From: a bacterium
Lineage (GTDB): Bacteria; Pseudomonadota; Alphaproteobacteria; Rhizobiales; Xanthobacteraceae
Reading direction: 5' to 3'
NCBI GenBank assembly: GCA_029946075.1
Contig: JAQSDT010000124.1
Location: 1-6,898 of the forward strand
Length of the DNA stretch: 6,898 nucleotides
In this document: piece by piece, positions 1 through 5,340 of the stretch
Layout: the number at the start of each line of letters is the position of its first letter
Position numbering within the stretch: position 1 is the first letter of the stretch
Translations under genes and position numbers: made by a program
The notes under the pieces: model-generated
What the model was told of the DNA's origin: nothing
What the model saw: the letters and a program-made list of their open reading frames with translations, nothing else
Database searches by the model: none

Positions 1-710
1 ACCGTCTCGGCGGCGACCGCCACATTGGGATCCCAGGAGCGCACCCCCATGATCGGCTCGACGATGCGGATGCTGGAGTCGAGCTGCTCCAGCTCCTTCG
101 CTTCGTGGGTCGCGCCCAGGATGTTGGAGTCGGTCGAGTAGGCCTTCTCCGGCTTCATCTTGTAGGTGAAGCCGCGGGCGACGAGCCAGGCGCTCATCTC
201 CGCCCGGCCGCCCAGCTCCTCGACGAAGGCGCGGTCGAGCCAGGGCTTGTAGATGCGAAGGTCCGGATTCCTCAAGAGGCCGTAGCGATAGAAGCGCTCG
301 ATGTCGTTGCCCTTGTAGGTCGAGCCGTCGCCCCAGATGTTGACGCCGTCTTCCTTCATCGCCGACACCAGCATCGTGCCGGTCACCGCGCGGCCGAGCG
401 GCGTGGTGTTGAAATAGGTGATGCCGCCGGTCGAAACATGGAAGGCGCCGGACTGGATCGCGGCGATGCCTTCGTGCACCAGCTGCGTGCGGCAATCCAC
501 CAGCACGGCCTTCTCGGCGCCGAACTCCATCGCCTTGCGCGGGATCGCGTCGTAATCGGCTTCGTCCGGCTGGCCGAGATTGGCGGTGTAGGCAAAGGTG
601 CGCGCGCCCTTCTGCTTCATCCACAGCAGCGCGGCTGAAGTGTCGAGGCCGCCAGAGAAGGCGATACCGACTTTTTCACCCTTGGGCAGGCTCTTCAGGA
701 TCGTACTCAT
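1..710 (-). CDS. argG: Argininosuccinate synthase, N-terminal part (runs off the left edge)
   Basis: This enzyme joins citrulline and aspartate using ATP to give argininosuccinate, the penultimate step of arginine biosynthesis in the cytoplasm. The visible 236 residues begin MSTILKSLPKGEKVGIAFSG. The ATP-pyrophosphatase P-loop AFSGGLDTS is at residues 17-25, followed by the family blocks YTANLGQPDEADYD (41-54), HVSTGGITYFNTTPLGRAVT (91-110), NIWGDGSTYKGNDIERFYRYG (124-144) and EPIMGVRSWDP (218-228). The HVSTGG...TTPLGRAVTGT spacing resembles the longer, E. coli-type ArgG (about 445 residues) more than the roughly 400-residue type, so about half the protein is outside the window. The start at 710 is chosen because the family's N-terminus fits there; only a weak Shine-Dalgarno (GGAAG) lies 4 nt upstream. 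It follows the PAP2 gene by 94 bp on the same strand, so it may have its own promoter in 711-804, but I see no convincing one. No defect is visible. Confidence 0.96.
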   Translation of the reverse strand, partial: MSTILKSLPKGEKVGIAFSGGLDTSAALLWMKQKGARTFAYTANLGQPDEADYDAIPRKAMEFGAEKAVLVDCRTQLVHEGIAAIQSGAFHVSTGGITYFNTTPLGRAVTGTMLVSAMKEDGVNIWGDGSTYKGNDIERFYRYGLLRNPDLRIYKPWLDRAFVEELGGRAEMSAWLVARGFTYKMKPEKAYSTDSNILGATHEAKELEQLDSSIRIVEPIMGVRSWDPNVAVAAET

Positions 711-804
711 CAAGCTTCCAATCAGTCGAAATGGCAGGCGTTACTGGCGGGTTGGGTGCGCGAATAACAAATTTCGCAGCGGTCGGCACGCGTTTAATGG
801 GGGG

Positions 805-1563
805 TTAAGCGGCACGCCCGCGCAGGCGCTGCAGCAGCCGGTAGCCGGGCTGGCCCCAGCGCGCCAATGTTGCCTCGATCCGGGCGTCCGAGGTGCGGGT
901 TTTGGGCCACCGGTACAGCAAGGCATAGGCCAGCCAGATCACGAAGAAGCTGACGAGGCCGGAGGCGGCGACATCCGTGAAGAAATGCCCGCCGAACGCC
1001 ATCCGCAGCCCTGACGTGACGACCCCGAACAGGGTCGCAGCCACATAGGCCAGCGGCCGCCACTGCGGCGGCGTCAGCGCGGCGGGCGCATAGGTCCAGA
1101 ACGCGGTCGCGCCCTCGCCGGAGAAGAACGAGCAGTTCTTCCCGCAGACCCCGCGCGGATCCCACCACGGCACGAATTGCCAGGGCCCGTTGAACTCGGT
1201 CACCATCACCGGCCGCGGCCGGCCCCAATGGCTCTTGAAGGTGAGATTGCTCAGCACCACCGCCGAGAGCAGCATCGTCACCACCAGAAACACCGCGGCG
1301 CGTCCGGGAACCAGCATCGGCCGATCCGGCCGCAGCAGCTTTCCGACGATGGCAATCAGCGCCGGCAGCACCAGCGCCCACGCAATCCACATCGCGCCAT
1401 CGCGCGCGAATGCCGCAAGTCCGCTCTGCTTCAACGGAAACGACCCGCTCGGGGGATCGAAGAACAACGCCGCGAGTTTCAGATCGAGCTCGGGGAAAAT
1501 CCCGAACAGCAATCCGAGCACGAGCGACAGCGCCAGGGCGATGTAAAGTCCGGTCCGGTTCAT
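805..1563 (-). CDS. PAP2-family membrane phosphatase
   Basis: A 252-residue integral membrane protein of the PAP2 (phosphatidic acid phosphatase type 2) superfamily. Such enzymes remove phosphate from lipid or lipid-linked substrates, often at the periplasmic face; the substrate here (lipid A, undecaprenyl-PP, phosphatidyl lipid) cannot be read from sequence. All three signature regions are present: motif 1 K-x6-RP at K110-P118 (KSHWGRPRP), motif 2 at FFSGE (146-150), and motif 3 R-x5-H-x3-D at R187-D197 (RMAFGGHFFTD). Hydrophobic segments lie at about 7-23, 57-74, 89-107, 171-185 and 198-217. Motif 2 carries Glu150 where the textbook PSGH has His, and C140 and C144 lie just before it. The ATG at 1563 is taken because the first hydrophobic helix begins right after it; no strong ribosome binding site is visible. 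It starts 39 bp after the preceding membrane-protein gene and is probably co-transcribed with it. The family is clear; the exact role is not. Confidence 0.88.
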   Translation of the reverse strand: MNRTGLYIALALSLVLGLLFGIFPELDLKLAALFFDPPSGSFPLKQSGLAAFARDGAMWIAWALVLPALIAIVGKLLRPDRPMLVPGRAAVFLVVTMLLSAVVLSNLTFKSHWGRPRPVMVTEFNGPWQFVPWWDPRGVCGKNCSFFSGEGATAFWTYAPAALTPPQWRPLAYVAATLFGVVTSGLRMAFGGHFFTDVAASGLVSFFVIWLAYALLYRWPKTRTSDARIEATLARWGQPGYRLLQRLRGRAA

Positions 1564-1602
1564 GGCGCGGGGTTTAGCCGAGGCAATGAGCGATGAAAAG
1601 CT

Positions 1603-2091
1603 TCACGGCGGCCCCGGACGGGACGGGATCGGCGGAGGCGGCCGCAACGGACGCGGCGGCTCGCGCCAGCCGCCGGCGGTGCGGCCGGCGATCAGCCAGT
1701 AGATCAGGCCGGCAACGATGCCCGCACCGGTCATGATTTCGAGATGACGGCGAATGATGCCGTCGAACTGCATGGTCTGCGGATCGAACGGGACGAGACC
1801 GAGATAGCAGGCCGCGCCGACCAGCGCGCCGCCGATCGCGTAAGCCAGAATGCTGCGGATATGGAATGCTTCGGTAATCAGCACCACGATCAGCGCCGGC
1901 AGCAGCGCGAAGCCGGACAGGAAGATGAAGCCGAAGCCGATCAGGATGTTGATGGTGCTCTGATCGATCGCGCTGGTTCCGAAATCGCTGAACTCGGGAT
2001 ACAGCACCGCGACGACCACGATCGTGCCGGCCACGAAGCAGGATGCGAGGAACGCGAACAGGATGAGAAAGAGACGGCCGATCAGCGCCAT
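1603..2091 (-). CDS. Small four-helix membrane protein of unknown function
   Basis: I do not recognise this 162-residue protein by function. It is very hydrophobic, with four likely membrane segments at about 7-30, 48-73, 79-101 and 118-136, short polar loops (YPEFSDFGTSAIDQST at 31-46, PFDPQTMQFDGIIRRHLE at 101-118), and a cytosolic-looking tail at 145-162 containing 11 prolines and several arginines. It has no signal peptide separate from helix 1 and no recognisable catalytic motif. The start at 2091 is supported by GGTGAG six nucleotides upstream and by helix 1 following directly. The only other long reading frame over this stretch (1574-2098, same strand, another frame) is arginine-rich and lacks this membrane pattern. 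It lies between rlmN and the PAP2 phosphatase; the 39-bp gap to the latter suggests one transcript and perhaps an envelope-related role, which is inference only. Confidence 0.8.
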   Translation of the reverse strand: MALIGRLFLILFAFLASCFVAGTIVVVAVLYPEFSDFGTSAIDQSTINILIGFGFIFLSGFALLPALIVVLITEAFHIRSILAYAIGGALVGAACYLGLVPFDPQTMQFDGIIRRHLEIMTGAGIVAGLIYWLIAGRTAGGWREPPRPLRPPPPIPSRPGPP

Positions 2092-2097
2092 GGTTCA

Positions 2098-2103
2098 CTC
2101 ACC
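2098..2103 (-). promoter_or_regulatory. Ribosome binding site of the four-helix membrane protein
   Basis: On the minus strand this reads GGTGAG and lies six nucleotides before the ATG at 2091. Its first base is the last base of the long palindromic repeat at 2103-2186, so a hairpin formed by the repeat in the mRNA would end directly against the Shine-Dalgarno. This adjacency is seen directly; an effect on translation is inference. Confidence 0.5.
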
Positions 2104-2186
2104 GTCATTGCGAGCGGAGCGAAGCAATCCATTTCGCCGCTTGCCGAAGGATGGATTGCTTCGTCGCTTCGCTCCTCGCAATGACG
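2103..2186. repeat. Interspersed palindromic repeat with CGTCATTGCGAG ends
   Basis: An imperfect inverted repeat. The left arm is 2103-2132 and the right arm 2151-2186, with an 18-nt loop. Both arms begin at the outside with CGTCATTGCGAG and end at the inside with GAAGCAATCCAT; the right arm carries six extra bases between these blocks. The whole element fills most of the gap between the rlmN stop and the start of the next gene, and both are transcribed leftward through it. I recognise this type of sequence as a high-copy intergenic repeat in Bradyrhizobium and Rhodopseudomonas genomes; copy number here cannot be checked. In RNA it would make a strong hairpin with no U-tract, so it may be an mRNA-stability or attenuation element rather than a classical terminator. 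Confidence 0.85.
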
Positions 2187-2199
2187 AATGGCATGCATC

Positions 2200-3402
2200 T
2201 CAATCCGTCATCGCCATCGCGCGCAGTGCGTCGCGCTCGCGCACGGACAGCTTTTCGGTTTCCGACTTCAGCTGGCCGCAGGCGGCGAGGATGTCGCGGC
2301 CGCGCGGCGTGCGCACCGGCGACGAATAGCCGGCGTTGAAGATATATTCGGAGAACTTCTCGATCTGGTCCCAGTCCGAGCATTCGTATTTTGAGCCCGG
2401 CCAGGGATTGAACGGAATCAGATTGATCTTGGCGTGAATGCCCTTGAGCAGCTTCACCAGCAGTTTTGCATCGTCGAGTGAATCATTGACGCCCTTGAGC
2501 ATCACGTATTCGAAGGTGATGCGCCGCGCGTTCGACGAGCCGGGATAGTCGCGGCAGGCCTGCATCAGTTCGGCGATCGGATATTTGCGGTTGAGCGGCA
2601 CCAGTTCGTTGCGCAGTTCGTCACGCACCGCATGCAGCGAGATCGCCAGCATGACGCCGATCTCGTCGCCGGTGCGCTGGATGTTGGGCACCACGCCCGA
2701 GGTCGACAGCGTGATGCGGCGGCGGGAAATGCCGATGCCTTCATTGTCCGACACGATCAGCAGCGCGTCGCGCACGGCGTCGAAATTGTACAGCGGCTCG
2801 CCCATGCCCATCATCACGACGTTGGTGACGAGGCGGCTGCCGGTCGGCGTCTCGCGATCGGCCCAGTCGTTGAGACGGTCGCGCGCCACCATGATCTGGC
2901 CGACGATCTCGCCTGCGGTGAGGTTGCGCACCAGCCGCTGCGTACCGGTGTGGCAGAACGAGCAGTTCAGCGTGCAGCCGACCTGCGAGGAAACGCACAG
3001 CGTGCCGCGATCGGTTTCGGGAATGTAGACGCACTCGACCTCATGCGCCATCTGGAACGCGTCGCCGCTCGGAAGCCGCAGCAGCCATTTGCGGGTGCCG
3101 TCGTTGGAAATCTGCTCCGCCACCACTTCGGGCCGGTCGACGGTAAAGTGCTGTTCGAGTTCGCTGCGCATATCCTTGGAGACGCTGGTCATCTCGTCAA
3201 AGGATCTGGCGCCGCGGAAGTACATCCAGTGCCAGAGCTGCTGCGTACGCATCTTGCGCTGCGCGGGCGCGATGCCGATCTCGCCGAGCCGGTCGGCGAT
3301 CTCGGCGCGCGACAGGCCGATCAGCGACGGCTTGGCCGGCGGCACATAGGTTTCGAGCGGGATCTTCTCGAGCGGCGCCTGGGTGGAGGGAGCGGCGGTC
3401 AT
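2200..3402 (-). CDS. rlmN: Dual-specificity 23S rRNA (A2503-C2) / tRNA (A37-C2) methyltransferase RlmN
   Basis: A radical-SAM enzyme that puts a methyl group on C2 of A2503 in 23S rRNA and of A37 in some tRNAs, helping translational accuracy. The 400-residue product has the [4Fe-4S]/SAM cluster motif C143-x3-C147-x2-C150, preceded by C136 in TLCVSSQVGC and followed near the C-terminus by C375 in AACGQL. C136 and C375 match E. coli C118 and C355, the pair used in the methyl-cysteine mechanism. MMGMGEPLYNFD (197-208), STSGVVPNI (233-241) and SLHAVRDELRNELVPLNRKYP (255-275) are also family blocks. I place the start at 3402 (MTAAPSTQAPLEK). An in-frame ATG at 3456 would add 18 residues encoded by the 5' leader and, at the far end, by the palindromic repeat at 3430-3512, so it is unlikely. 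No strong Shine-Dalgarno is visible. All expected catalytic residues are present, so it should be active. Confidence 0.96.
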   Translation of the reverse strand: MTAAPSTQAPLEKIPLETYVPPAKPSLIGLSRAEIADRLGEIGIAPAQRKMRTQQLWHWMYFRGARSFDEMTSVSKDMRSELEQHFTVDRPEVVAEQISNDGTRKWLLRLPSGDAFQMAHEVECVYIPETDRGTLCVSSQVGCTLNCSFCHTGTQRLVRNLTAGEIVGQIMVARDRLNDWADRETPTGSRLVTNVVMMGMGEPLYNFDAVRDALLIVSDNEGIGISRRRITLSTSGVVPNIQRTGDEIGVMLAISLHAVRDELRNELVPLNRKYPIAELMQACRDYPGSSNARRITFEYVMLKGVNDSLDDAKLLVKLLKGIHAKINLIPFNPWPGSKYECSDWDQIEKFSEYIFNAGYSSPVRTPRGRDILAACGQLKSETEKLSVRERDALRAMAMTD

Positions 3403-3429
3403 CGGTGTTTCTGTTCTTTGAGATTTTGT

Positions 3430-3512
3430 AGGGTGGGCAAAGCGAAGCGTGCCCACCTCTTCTGACTGTGCAAGAAATGGTGGGCACGGCGCTATGCGCC
3501 ATTGCCCACCCT
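3430..3512. repeat. Double palindromic repeat of the GGTGGGCA type
   Basis: Two related halves face each other: 3430-3457 and 3479-3512. The outer ends AGGGTGGGCAA and TTGCCCACCCT are complementary, and so are the inner ends GTGCCCACC and GGTGGGCAC. Each half is also a palindrome by itself (GGTGGGCA at one end, TGCCCACC at the other). The element can therefore form one long hairpin or two short ones, or a cruciform in DNA. It lies between the ialB-like gene and rlmN, ending 27 bp before the rlmN start. I recognise this as a common interspersed repeat in Bradyrhizobium-type genomes; that part is from memory, while the pairing is seen directly. Confidence 0.85.
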
Positions 3513-3528
3513 GCGAAGCCCTTCAAAT

Positions 3529-3543
3529 AGGCCTTCCAGGCCT
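3529..3543 (-). terminator. Small hairpin after the IalB-family gene, possible weak terminator
   Basis: AGGCCTTCCAGGCCT forms a 6-bp stem with a 3-nt loop, 33 bp past the stop codon of the IalB-family gene. On the minus strand it is followed by ATTTG, not a real U-tract, so intrinsic termination would be weak. The larger palindromic repeat just beyond it could help end transcription. Confidence 0.3.
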
Positions 3544-3575
3544 CGTAAACAACGCCAATTTAGGCCAAAACAGGC

Positions 3576-4214
3576 TTAACGTCGGCAATCCTGGGCCAGC
3601 CGGTCGAGCGCCTGGGACAGCCCTTTCAGCGAAAAGGTGTCCGTGGTCTCGGTGCCCTTGGCCGAAACGCCCTTGACGGTGACGTCGGCGGATTTGCGCA
3701 GCGCCTCGACCATCCGCTCTTCTTCTGCGGCGTTCTTGATCCAGAGCCCGTCGCCCTGGGTATACATCGCATAGGATGCGCCGCCGACTTCGAGCGAGGA
3801 TTCCGAGCCCGGCTTGAGCGCGTAGCCGATCATGATCGAGACTTCGTTGAAGACTTTCTCCGCCGGGCGCGTCGAGATGAAAGCATAGGCCGGATCGCGC
3901 GGACGATTCGGCGGATTGGTCTTCGACGACGACGGCTTGGCGAGCGCGAAGCAAACCTTCTTGCCGTTCGGCGCCGCGGTGTAGGCGCCCCAGGTGCCGA
4001 ACTGCCCGATCAGGGTCGGCTCTGCACCGCCGCCTGCGGCTGCGGCTGCGGCTGCGGCACCCTTCGGAGCCGGTGCTGGCGCGGGCTTTGCAGCTTCCTT
4101 GCCGGGTTTCGGCGCAGCAGCTTGCGCATGCGCGAGGGATGTCGCCCCGCACACAACCGTCACCATAACCAGACTCGTCACTATTCGCCGCACGGACAAC
4201 GGTTCCCTCATCAT
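3576..4214 (-). CDS. Exported protein of the invasion-associated locus B (IalB) family
   Basis: A 212-residue exported protein. A signal peptide covers residues 1-30 (basic MMREPLSVRR, hydrophobic IVTSLVMVTVVCGATSLAHA, likely cleaved after AHA). A low-complexity Ala/Pro/Lys linker follows at 31-65, including a run of eight Ala at 53-60. The folded domain begins near residue 67 (TLIGQFGTWGAYTA) and has features I associate with the IalB family: a Gly/Trp-rich start, KVCFALAKP at 86-94, a Tyr-Ala-Met-Tyr-Thr segment at 148-152, LWIKNAAEEERMVEALRK, and a final Cys. C88 and C210 could form a disulfide. IalB was named from Bartonella erythrocyte invasion, but homologues are widespread in non-pathogenic Rhizobiales, where the role is largely unknown; nothing here suggests virulence. 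The start is ambiguous between adjacent ATGs at 4214 and 4211. The gene follows the dehydrogenase by 91 bp. Confidence 0.82.
   Translation of the reverse strand: MMREPLSVRRIVTSLVMVTVVCGATSLAHAQAAAPKPGKEAAKPAPAPAPKGAAAAAAAAGGGAEPTLIGQFGTWGAYTAAPNGKKVCFALAKPSSSKTNPPNRPRDPAYAFISTRPAEKVFNEVSIMIGYALKPGSESSLEVGGASYAMYTQGDGLWIKNAAEEERMVEALRKSADVTVKGVSAKGTETTDTFSLKGLSQALDRLAQDCRR
4034..4057. repeat. Four tandem CTGCGG hexamers inside the IalB-family gene
   Basis: Four exact, adjacent copies of the hexamer CTGCGG are present at 4034-4057. Read on the minus strand they are CCGCAG units that encode eight consecutive Ala residues of the linker between the signal peptide and the folded domain. Because the unit is six bases, gain or loss of copies would change linker length without shifting the frame. 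Confidence 0.85.
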
Positions 4215-4305
4215 TGTGACTGGAAGATGGCCCGCCGGCGCGTCGTCCCACCGGACAATGGATAGCCGGGAAATGCTTTTTTGGGAAGGCGATTACCGCA
4301 CGCCT

Positions 4306-5145
4306 TCAGCTCTTCGCACGGCCTTCGCGCTGCTTCTGCCACTGCGCGTCGGTCCATTGCAGCAGGTCCTCGGCGCCCGAGGAACGCAGATGCGAACCGC
4401 CGTCCTGCACCACCATCTCGCCATTGATGAAGCCGGCCTGATCGGAAATCAGAAAACTGGCGAGGTTGGCGAGTTCAGAATGCTCGCCCGAACGGCCGAG
4501 CGGATTGCGATGCGCCCAGCCCTCGTCGCGTCCCTCCGGTCGGAGCTGACCGGAGGCGCCGGGGGTCGGAAACGCGCCGGGCGCGATCGCAACCGTGCGC
4601 ACGCCCTTCGGCCCCCATTCGACGGCAAGGCTCCTGGTCATCGCCAGCACGGCGGATTTCGCCATCGCCGACGGCACCGTGAAGGCGCGGCCGGTGATGG
4701 TCGAGGTCGAGAGGATGCTCAGCACCACGCCCTTGTGGTTACCCTCGATCCAGCGCTTGCCGGCGGCGAGCGTGCAATACATCGCGCCGTGCAGCGTCGG
4801 CGCCAGGATCGCATCCGCCGCGCGGAACGACATCTGTTCGGTCTGCGCGATGAAGGTGGCGGCTGCGTTGTTGACCAGCACGTCGATCGGCGCCTCGCGC
4901 CAGACCTGGTCCATCATGGCGTCGACGGCGGCGCCGTCACGGATATCGCATCTGGCGACGGTGACCTTGCCGCCGGTTTCGGCACGCATCTGCGCGGCCG
5001 TGCCCTCCAGCAATTCGAGCCGCCGGCCGCAGATCACCAGTTCCGCGCCAAGCTCGAGGAAGCGACGCCCCATCGCAGCGCCCAATCCGGAGCCGCCGCC
5101 GGTGACCAATATGCGCTTTCCTGCCAGCAGGCCTTTTTCAAACAT
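4306..5145 (-). CDS. Short-chain dehydrogenase/reductase, 2,4-dienoyl-CoA reductase (DECR1)-like, with altered active site
   Basis: A 279-residue cytosolic SDR. The NAD(P)-binding motif TGGGSGLG is at 15-22, NNAA at 92-95, and SAMAK at 159-163. R41/R42 after the second strand would favour NADP(H). The C-terminal half (SLAVEWGPKGVR, LGRSGEHSELANLASFL, INGEMVVQDGG, then a tail near residues 260-270) matches the layout of mitochondrial/peroxisomal 2,4-dienoyl-CoA reductases, which help degrade unsaturated fatty acids. Aligned from memory with human DECR1, Ser210 and Lys214 are kept (S159, K163), but Tyr199 becomes S148 and Asn148 becomes T97; the usual SDR Tyr four residues before Lys is S159, and the usual helix-4 Asn is H119. 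Substrate is therefore uncertain. The start at 5145 has AGAGGA eight nucleotides upstream; an in-frame ATG at 5304 would run through a palindromic repeat and is rejected. It diverges from the quinone oxidoreductase gene. Confidence 0.9.
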   Translation of the reverse strand: MFEKGLLAGKRILVTGGGSGLGAAMGRRFLELGAELVICGRRLELLEGTAAQMRAETGGKVTVARCDIRDGAAVDAMMDQVWREAPIDVLVNNAAATFIAQTEQMSFRAADAILAPTLHGAMYCTLAAGKRWIEGNHKGVVLSILSTSTITGRAFTVPSAMAKSAVLAMTRSLAVEWGPKGVRTVAIAPGAFPTPGASGQLRPEGRDEGWAHRNPLGRSGEHSELANLASFLISDQAGFINGEMVVQDGGSHLRSSGAEDLLQWTDAQWQKQREGRAKS

Positions 5146-5153
5146 CGTTTGAA

Positions 5154-5159
5154 TCCTCT
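5154..5159 (-). promoter_or_regulatory. Ribosome binding site of the DECR1-like dehydrogenase
   Basis: AGAGGA on the minus strand, eight nucleotides before the ATG at 5145. It decides the start of the dehydrogenase, since the longer in-frame alternative at 5304 reads through the repeat at 5167-5247. The repeat ends eight bases upstream of this site. Confidence 0.65.
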
Positions 5160-5166
5160 TTGTTGT

Positions 5167-5247
5167 CGTCATTCCGGGAATCTGGAGATGGTTGGGCGCA
5201 TAATCTCGGGATTCCGGGTTCGTGCAAACGCGTGCCCCGGAATGACG
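5167..5247. repeat. Palindromic repeat with CGTCATTCCGGG ends in the divergent intergenic region
   Basis: The outer ends are CGTCATTCCGGG at 5167-5178 and CCCCGGAATGACG at 5235-5247, complementary over 12 bp. A second copy of ATTCCGGG lies inside at 5211-5218, so the right arm could pair with either copy. It fills much of the 195-bp gap between the divergently transcribed dehydrogenase and quinone oxidoreductase. I recognise it from memory as a common interspersed repeat of Bradyrhizobium/Rhodopseudomonas genomes. Its first five bases after CG (TCATT) are also shared with the repeat at 2103-2186, but the interiors differ. Confidence 0.82.
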
Positions 5248-5330
5248 GCCGAGGCATGCATCGGAAGCGGATTGTCGCCCGGCGTCAAATCCGGCATGAA
5301 GCATTCAGCTATTTTTCCAGTCCGAACATC

Positions 5331-5335
5331 AGGTG
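5331..5335 (+). promoter_or_regulatory. Ribosome binding site of the quinone oxidoreductase
   Basis: AGGTG lies five nucleotides before the ATG at 5341 and supports that start over an in-frame ATG at 5296, which would add 15 residues not expected in the family. Confidence 0.5.
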
Positions 5336-5340
5336 CGTCC

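Noticed and set aside
105..638. A 177-codon plus-strand frame.
   Set aside because: Antisense to argG, which is strongly supported by its P-loop and family blocks.
794..1390. A 198-codon minus-strand frame overlapping the PAP2 gene.
   Set aside because: It is in a different frame from the PAP2 motifs and is Arg/Ala-rich without membrane helices, whereas the 805-1563 frame has all three PAP2 signature regions.
2632..3465. A 277-codon plus-strand frame.
   Set aside because: Antisense to rlmN, with Arg/Ala/His-rich composition typical of shadow frames in GC-rich DNA. RlmN on the other strand has all its catalytic residues.
3430..3512. Possible CRISPR array or tRNA gene in the structured intergenic DNA.
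   Set aside because: Only two inverted halves are present, with no regularly spaced direct repeats and no cloverleaf or CCA end.
4215..4305. Terminator between the dehydrogenase and the IalB-family gene.
   Set aside because: There is an A/T run (about 4277-4282) but only a 3-bp stem around it; no convincing hairpin with a U-tract could be drawn.
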